From Lachancea mirantina (taxonomy: Eukaryota > Ascomycota > Saccharomycetes > Saccharomycetales > Saccharomycetaceae), in contig LT598468.1 of the NCBI GenBank assembly GCA_900074745.1, positions 62,001-126,000 on the forward strand: a DNA stretch of 64,000 nt. The letters are read 5' to 3'. Within the stretch, counting starts at the first letter, position 1. Every line of letters begins with the position of its first letter. The translations under genes were made by a program, and so were the position numbers. Positions 36,093 through 45,198 of the stretch are shown here, piece by piece. The notes under the pieces are model-generated. The model was not told where the DNA came from and did not search any database. It worked only from the letters and a program-made list of their open reading frames with translations.

Positions 36093-37205
36093 TTAAACGG
36101 TATCGTAGGTGGGTATTTCGAGCTTGATTGTATTTTCGTCGTTAACTTCGTCACTCTTATGCTTTTCCGAGTCCTTGGAACCGTATTTACCAAGGCTCGA
36201 AATATTCCATACGATAATGGTTTCGATCGTTAACCTAAGAAACGCTAAGTAAAATCCACATTCGGGTCTGACGCTGTAAATTTGTCCATTGGAAGTGAAG
36301 CAATCACTGAGACGATTCAAAATGAAGAACCAAATCAACGACAAAACGACAGTAATGATCCCAAACGTTAAAAGTAATATTGGAAGAAATACCAGGGAAA
36401 CTCTGGTAATGATCCCACCGGAACTAAATGCGGGTTGTGTTTCGGAGTTGTGGAATTTTGTCAAGTGCATTGGTGCAAACACTATCACCGCTGAACTAAC
36501 AATGAGTTCCAAAGTAATGAACGTATTCAACACATGACAGTACTTCCCACTCAACGAGAGCCAGCTGACAGTGGATTGTATAGTTTTGCTTTGTAAGGCA
36601 GTGCCACCTTTATCGCCAAGGGTGTCAATAAACCCATCTAAGAGACTGTCAGTTGCAGCAGTCTTGTTATGGAAAGAAGCCTCAAGGCTCTCGATGGCGG
36701 ACTTGTACGCTAAAACAAACGACTTACCCATGAGAACTGGATTTCGCGAAGAGAGAAACCCAAACTGAATACCCAAATCCATCGCAAGCGTCGTGATAGG
36801 ATTGAAGCCATTACGATTGGTTACGCAGTATTTCGGTAGCTTCGTCACCATGGTTTGAGACTTGCAAAAACCAAAATAATTCAGCTCGAAGGTGTTGCGA
36901 TCGTGAAACGTATTGGCCAGATTGATATCCTCGTATTCTTTCCCTGTGCCTGTTGTTTTCTCAAAATTGAAGTCGATGGCAACGTAAGATAATAATCTCA
37001 TCAGGTCCTTAATCACCTGCAAAATACCAATCTCTTCCTTAGAATCGATTTCCTTGAATCTCAGAGAATACTGTGGGATACAAAACTTCGTTCCTGTACC
37101 TGTCTGGCACGACATATTAAACAAATGCAAAACGGTAAGGACTCCACATGAAGTTACTAGAAGAATCCACAGGGCTGCAACCTTTGTAAACCTCAGCCGT
37201 TTCAT
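36093..37205 (-). CDS. SMA2: Spore membrane assembly protein Sma2
   Basis: Sma2 is a meiosis-induced membrane protein needed for prospore membrane growth in S. cerevisiae. From ATG 37205 (MKRLRFTKVAALW) the product is 370 aa, against 369 in S. cerevisiae. It has an N-terminal transmembrane helix (about 9-30), a luminal cysteine-containing domain (NYFGFCKSQTMVTKLPKYC), and three more hydrophobic segments in the C-terminal half (YCHVLNTFITLELIVSSAVIVFA, the VFLPILLLTFGIITVVLSLIWFF region, and FYLAFLRLTIETIIVWNIS). The identification rests on topology, length and position between ERV41 and ORC1 (YML066C); I could not align it fully from memory. Confidence 0.85.
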   Translation of the reverse strand: MKRLRFTKVAALWILLVTSCGVLTVLHLFNMSCQTGTGTKFCIPQYSLRFKEIDSKEEIGILQVIKDLMRLLSYVAIDFNFEKTTGTGKEYEDINLANTFHDRNTFELNYFGFCKSQTMVTKLPKYCVTNRNGFNPITTLAMDLGIQFGFLSSRNPVLMGKSFVLAYKSAIESLEASFHNKTAATDSLLDGFIDTLGDKGGTALQSKTIQSTVSWLSLSGKYCHVLNTFITLELIVSSAVIVFAPMHLTKFHNSETQPAFSSGGIITRVSLVFLPILLLTFGIITVVLSLIWFFILNRLSDCFTSNGQIYSVRPECGFYLAFLRLTIETIIVWNISSLGKYGSKDSEKHKSDEVNDENTIKLEIPTYDTV

Positions 37206-37337
37206 GTAACGCGACACTTAGAGAATCTTGAAAATTCCCTACGTTGCAAAGTTTGTTCGAGATGTTTTGTGCTGTTTTGGAATCTTTTCTTGAACCTTTA
37301 AAGATTGCGGTTCCATAAGTGCGTCGAAACGTCTCAA

Positions 37338-38558
37338 TTACATCTGAAAGGTTGAAAGAGGAATCACCACTCTGGGATTAGAAGACGACGTGTTACCACT
37401 GCGGCTAGAAAGGGTAGGCCTGAGGGTCGTTGTTGGGGAGATATCTGCAGATTCCATTTGCCCCATTTCATGATCGGAATGGATCGAGGTTTGTGCAGGT
37501 TTGAGAAGTTGGCTAGTACTTCGCGGTAGCAAAGGACCACCGACTGATGGAATTCTCTCTAGACTATTGTCGTCCGTATTAGCAAGGACTCCTAGTTCAT
37601 AATTTTCACCTACTGTAGGTGTTTCGCTTATGCACCATTCAAGTCCTGACCAGAGACCGCAAGAAACGAACGAAAAAATGACAAGAAGCCACAGTGCTGT
37701 GAACCAAGCGTTCCCCAAATGATACGAGATACCAAAACTTTTGAGCTCGTCCTTTATTTTGGATCGAATTTGTATGTTGATAGTTGCCAAGTTGATGACC
37801 ACCACGAGTGATGATATGAATATGAATAAAGATCCAAAGGAGATGCTGTGGACGAGAAACTGCTCTTTCAGCTTATTCAAAGATTTGTCTTTAATCGAAT
37901 AATACCAGAGCGAAAGGCCCGCTAGTAGCATTTGAGTGGACAGAGTTACGTATAACAAATTGATCATGCGCTCTTTCGTCTTGCGAGTTTGCTTCAGATA
38001 GTCTTCGTAGCTGCTAGTGTTTACATCTGCCGCAGTGGATGAATCGGTCGTACCGTAGGCGTACGTCAGTATGATCGATAATCCAATATCTTCCAAAATG
38101 TCTCTGTAATCAAAAATATAATTAGAATGTTCTCTAATGCATGCCGTGCGCGTCTGATTGTGCGTTTCGGTGGAGTTTGTGACTCTGCACCAACCATAGA
38201 CCGAAGTTACAATGAAGTCAGGGACCTCACTTACACGCGACGACGCATATTCCGTCAAAATTAGAATCTCTGAAGTAGTGAGACCTACACCATTGTTTAT
38301 CATGTTGGATACTGATGACTCAACGGAAGATTGCAGAGCATCGAACAAACCGTATGCTATATCAATCGACGACGTGTTCAACTTGCCCATGAAAAGCGCA
38401 GTAGGTGATACTAGAGCTCCAACAGTCAAAATAAAAATCAAAATGGACACCAAAAGAGACGACGCAAGTCTTATGATCTGCACGAGCTGATCCAACGCAG
38501 TCAGGTTCTCGAAGGGTCTTGCCAACACCTTTTTCATCCGGTGAAGTCGCAACTTCAT
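37338..38558 (-). CDS. ECM7: Claudin-like membrane protein Ecm7
   Basis: Ecm7 belongs to the PMP22/claudin superfamily and acts with the Mid1-Cch1 calcium channel in S. cerevisiae. The four helices here are about 31-53 (IRLASSLLVSILIFILTVGAL), MINLLYVTLSTQMLLAGLSLW, SFGSLFIFISSLVVVINLA and AWFTALWLLVIFSFVSCGLW. The first extracellular loop holds two cysteines (WCRV...TACI) as in claudins. The C-terminal tail is long and serine-rich. I chose ATG 38558, giving 406 aa. The frame continues 35 codons upstream without a stop but only to a TTG, and the next ATG beyond is separated from it by a TGA, so the start is uncertain. It is divergent from ORC1, as its orthologue YLR443W is from SIR3. Confidence 0.82.
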   Translation of the reverse strand: MKLRLHRMKKVLARPFENLTALDQLVQIIRLASSLLVSILIFILTVGALVSPTALFMGKLNTSSIDIAYGLFDALQSSVESSVSNMINNGVGLTTSEILILTEYASSRVSEVPDFIVTSVYGWCRVTNSTETHNQTRTACIREHSNYIFDYRDILEDIGLSIILTYAYGTTDSSTAADVNTSSYEDYLKQTRKTKERMINLLYVTLSTQMLLAGLSLWYYSIKDKSLNKLKEQFLVHSISFGSLFIFISSLVVVINLATINIQIRSKIKDELKSFGISYHLGNAWFTALWLLVIFSFVSCGLWSGLEWCISETPTVGENYELGVLANTDDNSLERIPSVGGPLLPRSTSQLLKPAQTSIHSDHEMGQMESADISPTTTLRPTLSSRSGNTSSSNPRVVIPLSTFQM

Positions 38559-38852
38559 GATAAATTGCTTAAAAGAGATTCTCAGAAGTGGAAAGATGAC
38601 ATAAAGACCCGCCTCAGTTTCTCTCCAAGTGTAATACGTGATTAACAAAGCCACAAGCAGCAATGTTTCTCAAGTTTTGTCTAGAGCTGTCACCATCTTT
38701 CGGGCTCGATTGATGAGTTCTAACATCTAACTATGGACGAAGGGTTTCAAAGATTGATCAACTTGACCGGCAAGCGCTACTAACCCCACAAACGGTCTTG
38801 AAGAACCGTTTATTGGAAGTGACAGGTGCTGTTACCAAGGTGAACTACTTTT

Positions 38853-41705
38853 ATGGCCTCGACATTAGGTCAATTGAAGGGATGGGAGGTTGTGAAGAGG
38901 GACGCAAAAGGCGATGTGATCACCGGAAGTTCGTCCGGATCGCGAACGAGTAGGAGGAGAACGAAAAATCAGGGAACTGATCTCGAACATGTTTCGTTGA
39001 GACGAATTGCCGATAATCTCGTGTTTGGTCCCGGTGACTCAATTATGATGAGAGACAAAGGAACAGAAACGTACTCTGTTCATTTGATTCACGAAATTCG
39101 CGAGAACACGCTGAATAGTGTTGTGGAGATATGGGCGTTTACATACCTGAGATGGTTTGAACTAGATAAGGACGCGTACATGAAATCGTGTCTCTCGCAT
39201 CCTCATGCGGATGAGGAATCAAAGCCAAGTTTTAGTGACAATGCGCATCTGGAGCATGTGTGTGAGCAAATGGAGATATTTTTGACGGCAGAGCTCTCAG
39301 AATTGAAGATCAAAAATTTTATGGACATTGCAATTATTTCTGATTCCGAAGAGTTTGGTCGTCGAGATGTTCTAAAACCTAACCCCAACCAATTTTTGGT
39401 ACAGTGGGCCTGCGAACCGAATGGGACTGCTTTTGTTTTGCTTGATATCCATGCATTCGAGAAAAAAGTGAAGAATATACCACCAAAGGCATCTGAGAAA
39501 TGGTTGAAAGATGCGACGGCGTCCGGCCTGCGCAAAACTTCTCGCAAATCCTCTCTCAAGCCACCTAAGATTCTACGCGAAGCTGAGAAAAGAAGTGCGC
39601 CGGCTAACGTGGAGCCCAATGAAATATCACATGTAGCTCTCGATATTCGATCCCAAAGTCTGGAAAGGGACCAGATATCCATGACGCCAAGAGAAACTGA
39701 GTTTTCCGAATCTGCTGGAGATAATTCGTCTAGTGAAGAAAGTTCTGAGGACAACTCAGAAGATTTTGATTATCAGGAAGGAGGCAGATCCAACAGAAAA
39801 AGTCCCTTTCAAAACGGCAATGAATTGGGAAGAAGTGCATCAAAATATGTGATTTTGGGAAAAGAAGAAGATGAAGACGAAGAACAACATGAAGAATTGG
39901 TTGAGGATGAATTTGAGGTAGACGAAGAAGAAGAGGAGAGCTTGGATACGGGTGTCCAGTTAAAAAGCTCAAGAGGCAAAAGGGCTAATGGAAGAAGATC
40001 AAGCTCCGAACGCCCGACGAAAGTTAGAAGGGCGAATAATATCCCAGAACCGTCAACCCCTAAAAAGCAATCAAGCGCGGCCATTACCACCGGATCGTCT
40101 CTCGGAAACATAATCAAAAAGTACACGAAGAAGAATGTTTTCCGTGCCAAGAAAGCGTACACACCATTCTCAAAACGTTTTAATAGTACTAAAGACATAC
40201 CCGATTTGACGCAATTGGCCGAGTTCAACCAACATCAAATGGATTTGGATCTTGCTGCTATCGAAAATAATTTGAGAAGTCCAAAGAAGCAAAAGACAGT
40301 CGAGACCATTTTTTCAAAAGTCAAGCAGCAGCTTTATACTTCGCACGGCAAAGCTGAGATTGTGAAAGCGACGAACTTTGATGAGTATTTACCAGCGCGT
40401 GAAAATGAATTTGCGTCCTTGTATTTGAGTCTTTACAGTGCTATGGAAGCCGGTACTGGTACAACGGTATATCTTGCGGGCACACCAGGTGTAGGAAAGA
40501 CTCTGACGGTGAGAGAAGTAGTTAAAGAGTTGCTGCAGTCCGCTGATCAGAATGAATTACCGATATTTCAGTATGTTGAGATAAACGGCTTAAAAATGAT
40601 CAAACCAAGTGATAGCTATGAAGTTTTGTGGAACAAAATTTCAGGAGAACGACTAACTTCAGGTGCTGCAATGGAGTCATTAGAATTCTATTTTAACAAG
40701 GTTCCTAAGGAAAAAAAACGTCCTGTTTTGGTGTTATTAGACGAGCTTGATGCCCTCGTTACAAAAAGTCAAGATGTAATGTACAACTTCTTTAATTGGA
40801 CGACGTACAAAAATGCTAACCTGGTCATTGTGGCTGTGGCGAACACCATGGATCTCCCAGAACGTCAGCTGGGTAATAAAGTATCATCGAGAATAGGTTT
40901 CACGAGAATAATGTTCACAGGCTATAATCACGAGGAGCTCAAAAGCATCATTAATTTGAGATTAAAAGGCGTCGATGGCCGCTTCTTTTATGTCGACATC
41001 AAAAATGGTAGTGCTCAAATTGTAACAGAAGAAAATGGCTTCCACTTTGACCCTAGAGAGATGCATAAAGTGCGCTTGAAGATTTCTCCTGACGCTGTCG
41101 AGATCGCTTCACGAAAGATTGCCAGTATTAGTGGAGATGCTCGTAGGGCACTTAAGGCTTGTAAAAGGGCAGTGGAAATTGCGGAACACGAGTATATGGA
41201 AAAGCATGGGTTCGCATATGATGGTGAAAGCACTGAAAGAGAAAATAATGCCGGTTCAGGAGAAGAGTTCCAAACGGTTGAAATAGCTCATATCATGAAA
41301 GCACTGAACGAAAGTGTCAATTCTCCCGTATTCACGTTTGTCGCAGGCTTGTCTTTTGCGGGAAAGCTTTTCTTATACGCTTTAGTGAACTTAATTAGAA
41401 AATCTGGTTTCCAAGAACAAAATCTGGGTGATATTGTCGACGAGATCAAATCGCTTATTGAAGCCAATGGTAATAACAAGTTTGTGGTGGAAATGCATAG
41501 GGTTTTATTTGCTAAAAATACGGAATTAACGTCGGAACAACTGAGAATTGTGTCTTGGGATTTTTTGATAAATCAGCTAGTCGAAGCCGGAATTATTCTA
41601 AGACAGAATCTAAAAAACGAGAGAATGTCCGCAGTCAAATTTGATGTTTCAGTTGAAGACGTGAAAATGGCTATTGAGCAAGATGAAGTAATGAAAACGC
41701 TATAG
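38853..41705 (+). CDS. ORC1: Origin recognition complex subunit 1, unduplicated ancestor of Orc1 and Sir3
   Basis: Orc1 binds origins and loads the MCM helicase. The N-terminal BAH domain (about 45-195) is followed by a long acidic, serine-rich disordered linker (about 230-430). The AAA+ ATPase has Walker A GTPGVGKT (543-550) and Walker B VLLDELD with D630 and E631, then a sensor/arginine region and a C-terminal winged helix. The ATPase motifs are intact, unlike in Sir3, so replication function is expected. Gene order joins both duplicates: ECM7 (YLR443W) on the left belongs with SIR3, TEM1 (YML064C) on the right belongs with ORC1. In K. lactis the single Orc1 also serves in silencing, so a dual role here is plausible. 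Confidence 0.97.
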   Translation: MASTLGQLKGWEVVKRDAKGDVITGSSSGSRTSRRRTKNQGTDLEHVSLRRIADNLVFGPGDSIMMRDKGTETYSVHLIHEIRENTLNSVVEIWAFTYLRWFELDKDAYMKSCLSHPHADEESKPSFSDNAHLEHVCEQMEIFLTAELSELKIKNFMDIAIISDSEEFGRRDVLKPNPNQFLVQWACEPNGTAFVLLDIHAFEKKVKNIPPKASEKWLKDATASGLRKTSRKSSLKPPKILREAEKRSAPANVEPNEISHVALDIRSQSLERDQISMTPRETEFSESAGDNSSSEESSEDNSEDFDYQEGGRSNRKSPFQNGNELGRSASKYVILGKEEDEDEEQHEELVEDEFEVDEEEEESLDTGVQLKSSRGKRANGRRSSSERPTKVRRANNIPEPSTPKKQSSAAITTGSSLGNIIKKYTKKNVFRAKKAYTPFSKRFNSTKDIPDLTQLAEFNQHQMDLDLAAIENNLRSPKKQKTVETIFSKVKQQLYTSHGKAEIVKATNFDEYLPARENEFASLYLSLYSAMEAGTGTTVYLAGTPGVGKTLTVREVVKELLQSADQNELPIFQYVEINGLKMIKPSDSYEVLWNKISGERLTSGAAMESLEFYFNKVPKEKKRPVLVLLDELDALVTKSQDVMYNFFNWTTYKNANLVIVAVANTMDLPERQLGNKVSSRIGFTRIMFTGYNHEELKSIINLRLKGVDGRFFYVDIKNGSAQIVTEENGFHFDPREMHKVRLKISPDAVEIASRKIASISGDARRALKACKRAVEIAEHEYMEKHGFAYDGESTERENNAGSGEEFQTVEIAHIMKALNESVNSPVFTFVAGLSFAGKLFLYALVNLIRKSGFQEQNLGDIVDEIKSLIEANGNNKFVVEMHRVLFAKNTELTSEQLRIVSWDFLINQLVEAGIILRQNLKNERMSAVKFDVSVEDVKMAIEQDEVMKTL

Positions 41706-41774
41706 AGAACGTAGAAATGCTTTCTAATTGCCAGGGATGGATAATAAATATCAAAATGCTTAATGTTCTAGTAA

Positions 41775-42476
41775 TCACGGCGAGCGATGCGGTGAGGGTG
41801 TTCGAGAACTTGAGTTTCTTGACGACGGATTTTCTGAAAATCGTCTCTTCGACCCTAGGTGTTTGTAAATTAGCAGCGGGTCACCAATTTGCTTTATTTC
41901 TGATGCCCGCATTGTCAGATTGTAAAGCTTGGCGATTATGACTTTGAAAATCTTTTGAATGTTGATAGAATGGGAAGTAGAACAAAATATTAACGGAGCG
42001 TCCATTGCCTGTGCGTATCGCATACTCTGTTTAGACACTTGGACCTGGTACTCTGGGTCGAAGTTCACAAAGAGATCATACTTTGTGCCGACCAGTAGCG
42101 GTACGGCCATTTCGTTGAACCCTGTGGCTTGTCGATGCCACTCTTTTATGGACTTGAGCGTTTCCGGACGCGTCAAGTCGAAGAGGAAGATAATAGCCCG
42201 CGCACCTTCAGATGCCAGCGGAAGCATGTTGATGAATTCTCGCTGTCCCCCCAAATCCATGATATAGAAAACAATGTCTGCAGACCCCAATTTGATTTTT
42301 TTATCTAAGCAATTTACGCCTAGCGTTTGCGTGTATTCTTCATCAAAAACGTTCTCGACGTATTTAACCATAAGTGACGTTTTCCCCACCTGAGCATCGC
42401 CTATTAGACCGACTTTGATCGTAAACGTGTTTTTCGGCTGCGGCAAGGTTGGTACATTGGCTTCATTCGTTGACAT
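41775..42476 (-). CDS. TEM1: Ras-like GTPase Tem1 of the mitotic exit network
   Basis: Tem1 sits at the spindle pole body and triggers the Cdc15-Dbf2 cascade for mitotic exit. The 233-residue protein has G1 GDAQVGKTS (26-34), G3 DLGGQREF (glycine-rich as in Tem1/Spg1), G4 TKYD, and a C-terminal serine- and basic-rich tail without a CaaX box. These are the hallmarks of Tem1/Spg1 GTPases. It is convergent with ORC1 (69-bp gap) and divergent from RPS1, matching YML064C. Confidence 0.97.
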   Translation of the reverse strand: MSTNEANVPTLPQPKNTFTIKVGLIGDAQVGKTSLMVKYVENVFDEEYTQTLGVNCLDKKIKLGSADIVFYIMDLGGQREFINMLPLASEGARAIIFLFDLTRPETLKSIKEWHRQATGFNEMAVPLLVGTKYDLFVNFDPEYQVQVSKQSMRYAQAMDAPLIFCSTSHSINIQKIFKVIIAKLYNLTMRASEIKQIGDPLLIYKHLGSKRRFSENPSSRNSSSRTPSPHRSP

Positions 42477-42757
42477 CAGATTGCTCGACGTTCCTTGACC
42501 AAAAAGCTAGTGTAGATCTTCAATGAGGGCTAGACAATGCGTCCCTAGAACGTGATTTTTCGTATCAATTGAATGGAGGTCACCCTGTAGCGATGAGATG
42601 CACCGATACAACTCAGCTATGATATCCAGCTCCCTGGATCTATATATGCGTCAGTTAGATTCTAGTTTTGATTTAATAAACAAGTTAAACGCGAAAGGCA
42701 AAAATTAGGGCTACGATGCCAATGCTATTAGGGCAAGACGAGAAACAGCTATATTCT

Positions 42758-42805
42758 CAACCCATACATTTCAAATGATGCTTTTCGTAAAACCCTTACA
42801 CATGG
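42758..42805. promoter_or_regulatory. Paired Rap1 sites of the RPS1 promoter
   Basis: AACCCATACATTT (42759-42771) and AACCCTTACACATGG (42791-42805) lie in the same orientation, about 20 bp apart. They match the double Rap1 arrangement of ribosomal protein genes. They are 430-480 bp from the RPS1 ATG, and the space between is filled by the GC-rich element at 42861-43160. Confidence 0.75.
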
Positions 42806-42860
42806 AAAATTTCATTTCAACTAAAAGTGGATGTGACAATTGAAGTTTAAGTAAGCGGAA

Positions 42861-43160
42861 AACTCAGAGATGGTAGGAGAGGCCGTAGGCCATTGTCTCT
42901 GCCCACGGGCATGACTGTAGTGAGCATAGACGCAGCTTGACCCTCTTCCCAGGCACATTCGCTAGCCAGCCTATCCTCCGGCGCAGTGGGAAGCTGAGAC
43001 TTCCTAGGCTCGCTGGCAAACGGAGCGTAGGGAGGAGGGTCCCTCACCAAGGGGTCGCTAGCGCGACGCACTCCTCCCTGGCACGCAGCAGCGTCCGCCT
43101 GCTCAGCCCAGAGGGCATGGGATGGTAGTATCCTCCGGTAGACACACCCAGCGTGGAAAT
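42861..43160. other. GC-rich hairpin-dense element, candidate structured RNA or leader
   Basis: Hand counting gives about 64% GC over 42901-43140, far above the flanking intergenic sequence. At least seven perfect inverted repeats follow one another: CAGAGA/TCTCTG (42865/42896) around GGCC/GGCC; GCCC/GGGC (42901-42910); GCCAGC/GCTGGC (42965/43012) enclosing GGAAG/CTTCC; AGGGAGGAG/CTCCTCCCT (43029/43071, 9 bp) enclosing GTCGC/GCGAC; AGCAG/CTGCT (43087/43099); GCCC/GGGC (43106/43113); and GGAT/ATCC (43120/43130). No reading frame across it looks coding. It lies between the Rap1 sites and the RPS1 ATG, so it could be RPS1 leader or an independent non-coding RNA gene on either strand. I could not match it to a known snRNA, snoRNA, SRP, RNase P or MRP RNA. 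Confidence 0.5.
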
Positions 43161-43236
43161 TGAAAAGTTTGAAGTTAACAAAAGAGAGGAACTGTTACTA
43201 CCATTACCTACAGAAGCATAGTACCAGATCACAAGA

Positions 43237-44007
43237 ATGGCTGTTGGTAAGAACAAGAGACTATCCAAGGGTAAGAAGGGTCTAAAGAAGAAGGTCGTCG
43301 ACCCTTTCACCAGAAAAGAATGGTACGACATTAAGGCTCCATCGACTTTCGAAAACAGAAACGTCGGGAAGACCTTGGTCAACAAGTCTACTGGTTTGAA
43401 AAACGCCGCCGACTACTTGAAGGGCAGAGTCGTCGAAGTGTGCTTGGCCGACTTGCAAGGTTCTGAGGACCACTCCTTCAGAAAGGTCAAGTTGAGAGTT
43501 GACGAAGTTCAAGGTAAGAACTTGTTGACCAACTTCCACGGCATGGACTTCACCACTGACAAGATGAGATCGATGGTCAGAAAATGGCAATCCTTGATCG
43601 AGGCTAACGTCACCGTTAAGACTGCTGACGACTACGTCTTGAGAATATTCGCCATTGCCTTCACCAGAAGACAATCTAACCAGGTGAGAAAGACTTCTTA
43701 CGCCAAGAGTTCCCACATCAGAGCCATCAGAAAGGTCATCTCCGAGATCTTGACTAGAGAGGTCCAAAACTCTACCTTGGCTCAATTGACTTCCAAGTTG
43801 ATCCCAGAAGTCATCAACAAGGAAATCGAGAACGCTACTAAGGACATCTTCCCATTGCAAAACGTTCATATCAGAAAGGTCAAGCTATTGAAGCAGCCAA
43901 AGTTCGACTTGGGTGCTTTGATGTCTTTGCACGGTGAGGCCTCTGGTGAAGAGAAGGGTAAGAAGGTTGCTTCCGGTTTCAAGGATGAGATCTTGGAAAC
44001 TGTGTAA
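43237..44007 (+). CDS. RPS1: 40S ribosomal protein S1 (eS1)
   Basis: eS1 is a core protein of the small ribosomal subunit near the mRNA exit. The 256 residues run from [19 protein letters not shown] to [15 protein letters not shown], collinear with yeast Rps1a/Rps1b (255 aa). Codon bias is extreme (AAG, TTG, AGA, GTC). No intron lies in the coding sequence. The single gene corresponds to the duplicate pair YML063W/YLR441C. It is convergent with MFT1. Confidence 0.99.
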   Translation: MAVGKNKRLSKGKKGLKKKVVDPFTRKEWYDIKAPSTFENRNVGKTLVNKSTGLKNAADYLKGRVVEVCLADLQGSEDHSFRKVKLRVDEVQGKNLLTNFHGMDFTTDKMRSMVRKWQSLIEANVTVKTADDYVLRIFAIAFTRRQSNQVRKTSYAKSSHIRAIRKVISEILTREVQNSTLAQLTSKLIPEVINKEIENATKDIFPLQNVHIRKVKLLKQPKFDLGALMSLHGEASGEEKGKKVASGFKDEILETV

Positions 44008-44119
44008 ATCAATGAAAAGCAAGTTTTACCTTGTTTTTTGTATAAAAGAAGTATAATTTCTAAAGCTGAATGAGTTATCATATTAACCTTACCAATTCAT
44101 GCAGAATACCATTAATTAA

Positions 44120-45046
44120 CTAAATACTCGGACTCGGCGCTTCTTTGTCAATTGTATTGTCAACGCTATCTTCATCTCCTCCTGAAACGCTTTCATCGAT
44201 TTCGATACCTGAACTATAGTAACTGTCCCCAGTGTCTACTGAAGCCTCTCTCGTTTGGTCGCCTGGATTGTTTTCGTCAACGTCCATCTCATCTACATCT
44301 TGCGTGGAAGAAGAAGTTGGCAGCTGTCGTCTATCAATTTCGTCCCTAAGAACGTCCCTAATTTTGTCCACCAAACCCACGTCGTGTAACCATTTAGACT
44401 TGTAACTGTCCAGTTCTTCCTTGAGCCTTTGAATGTCACCCTTCATCATGCTATTCTGTTTCCGCAGCTCCATGGTATCTTGTGAAAAATCCGAATATAC
44501 AGAAAGTTCTTCAGTATTCGCTTTACCAAACCGAACCACTAGAATCTTGGACGCAATGAGTTTCGCAACGGTTTCTGTCCCAAGTTTTTGCTCCCATTTC
44601 TCTCGGGACGCTGTCAGTCGCGATTTGCCCTTGTGCATCTCTTTTAGCCTATCATTCACCATGTCAATGTCTGAGTTGTAAGCTCTTAGAACCTTATTAC
44701 GCTGATTAAATTCTTCCTTCAACTTCTTAATCCGCGGCAATGTCTCCTTCATTGCCGCTTTGATTCTCTCTATGTTCTTATTCGATGCTTCATCTTCTGC
44801 GCGAATCTTCTGATATTCGGCATCTGCATAAAGTTTGGCTTCTACTTTCTTCAGTGACAAGCTCCTTTTTAGCTTTTCGACATTATCCTGACTCAAACTT
44901 TGAGCTTCCAAACCTTGGCCCATAAGAATAGCATAACATAAAGATCCCACTTCCTGTGCAGTATTTATATAATTATTGAGCTGGGTTTCTGGTGAGTAAA
45001 CCTGCAACCTCTTATCGACTCTCGCATTCTCCTCAGCTGAAATCAT
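44120..45046 (-). CDS. MFT1: THO complex subunit Mft1
   Basis: Mft1 is a subunit of the yeast THO complex, which couples transcription elongation to mRNP export and limits R-loops. From ATG 45046 (MISAEENARVDKRLQVYSP) the product has 308 aa; the longer frame starts at TTG. Predicted coiled coil fills about 55-160. The conserved block RLTASREKWEQKLGTE...VYSDFSQ...SYKSKWLHD aligns with yeast SLVVTRAEWEKELGTD...YDDFSK...SYKEKWLRD. The acidic, serine-rich tail is shorter than in S. cerevisiae (392 aa). It is divergent from SEC39 with 152 bp between them, so the two probably share a promoter. Confidence 0.9.
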   Translation of the reverse strand: MISAEENARVDKRLQVYSPETQLNNYINTAQEVGSLCYAILMGQGLEAQSLSQDNVEKLKRSLSLKKVEAKLYADAEYQKIRAEDEASNKNIERIKAAMKETLPRIKKLKEEFNQRNKVLRAYNSDIDMVNDRLKEMHKGKSRLTASREKWEQKLGTETVAKLIASKILVVRFGKANTEELSVYSDFSQDTMELRKQNSMMKGDIQRLKEELDSYKSKWLHDVGLVDKIRDVLRDEIDRRQLPTSSSTQDVDEMDVDENNPGDQTREASVDTGDSYYSSGIEIDESVSGGDEDSVDNTIDKEAPSPSI

Positions 45047-45198
45047 TTCCAAGAGCTTTGACTTTTCTCTTATATGATTAACCAAGTAGTGGTTTTCTGT
45101 TTAGAATCGATCAATTAAATCATCAAAACTTGAATTTCAACACATGTATCAAGGTTCAGTTTAAAAACAAAGCTCATCACCTGTTCTTCAATGGACTC

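Noticed and set aside
42861-43160. Assignment of the GC-rich element to RNase P, MRP, SRP or a spliceosomal RNA
   Set aside because: I looked for U1 ACTTACCT, the U2 branch-binding region, RNase P-like core motifs and a pol III box B and found no convincing match.
42847-43385. ORFs in the GC-rich element before RPS1
   Set aside because: Their proline- and arginine-rich translations reflect base composition; several frames are open at once and none resembles a protein.
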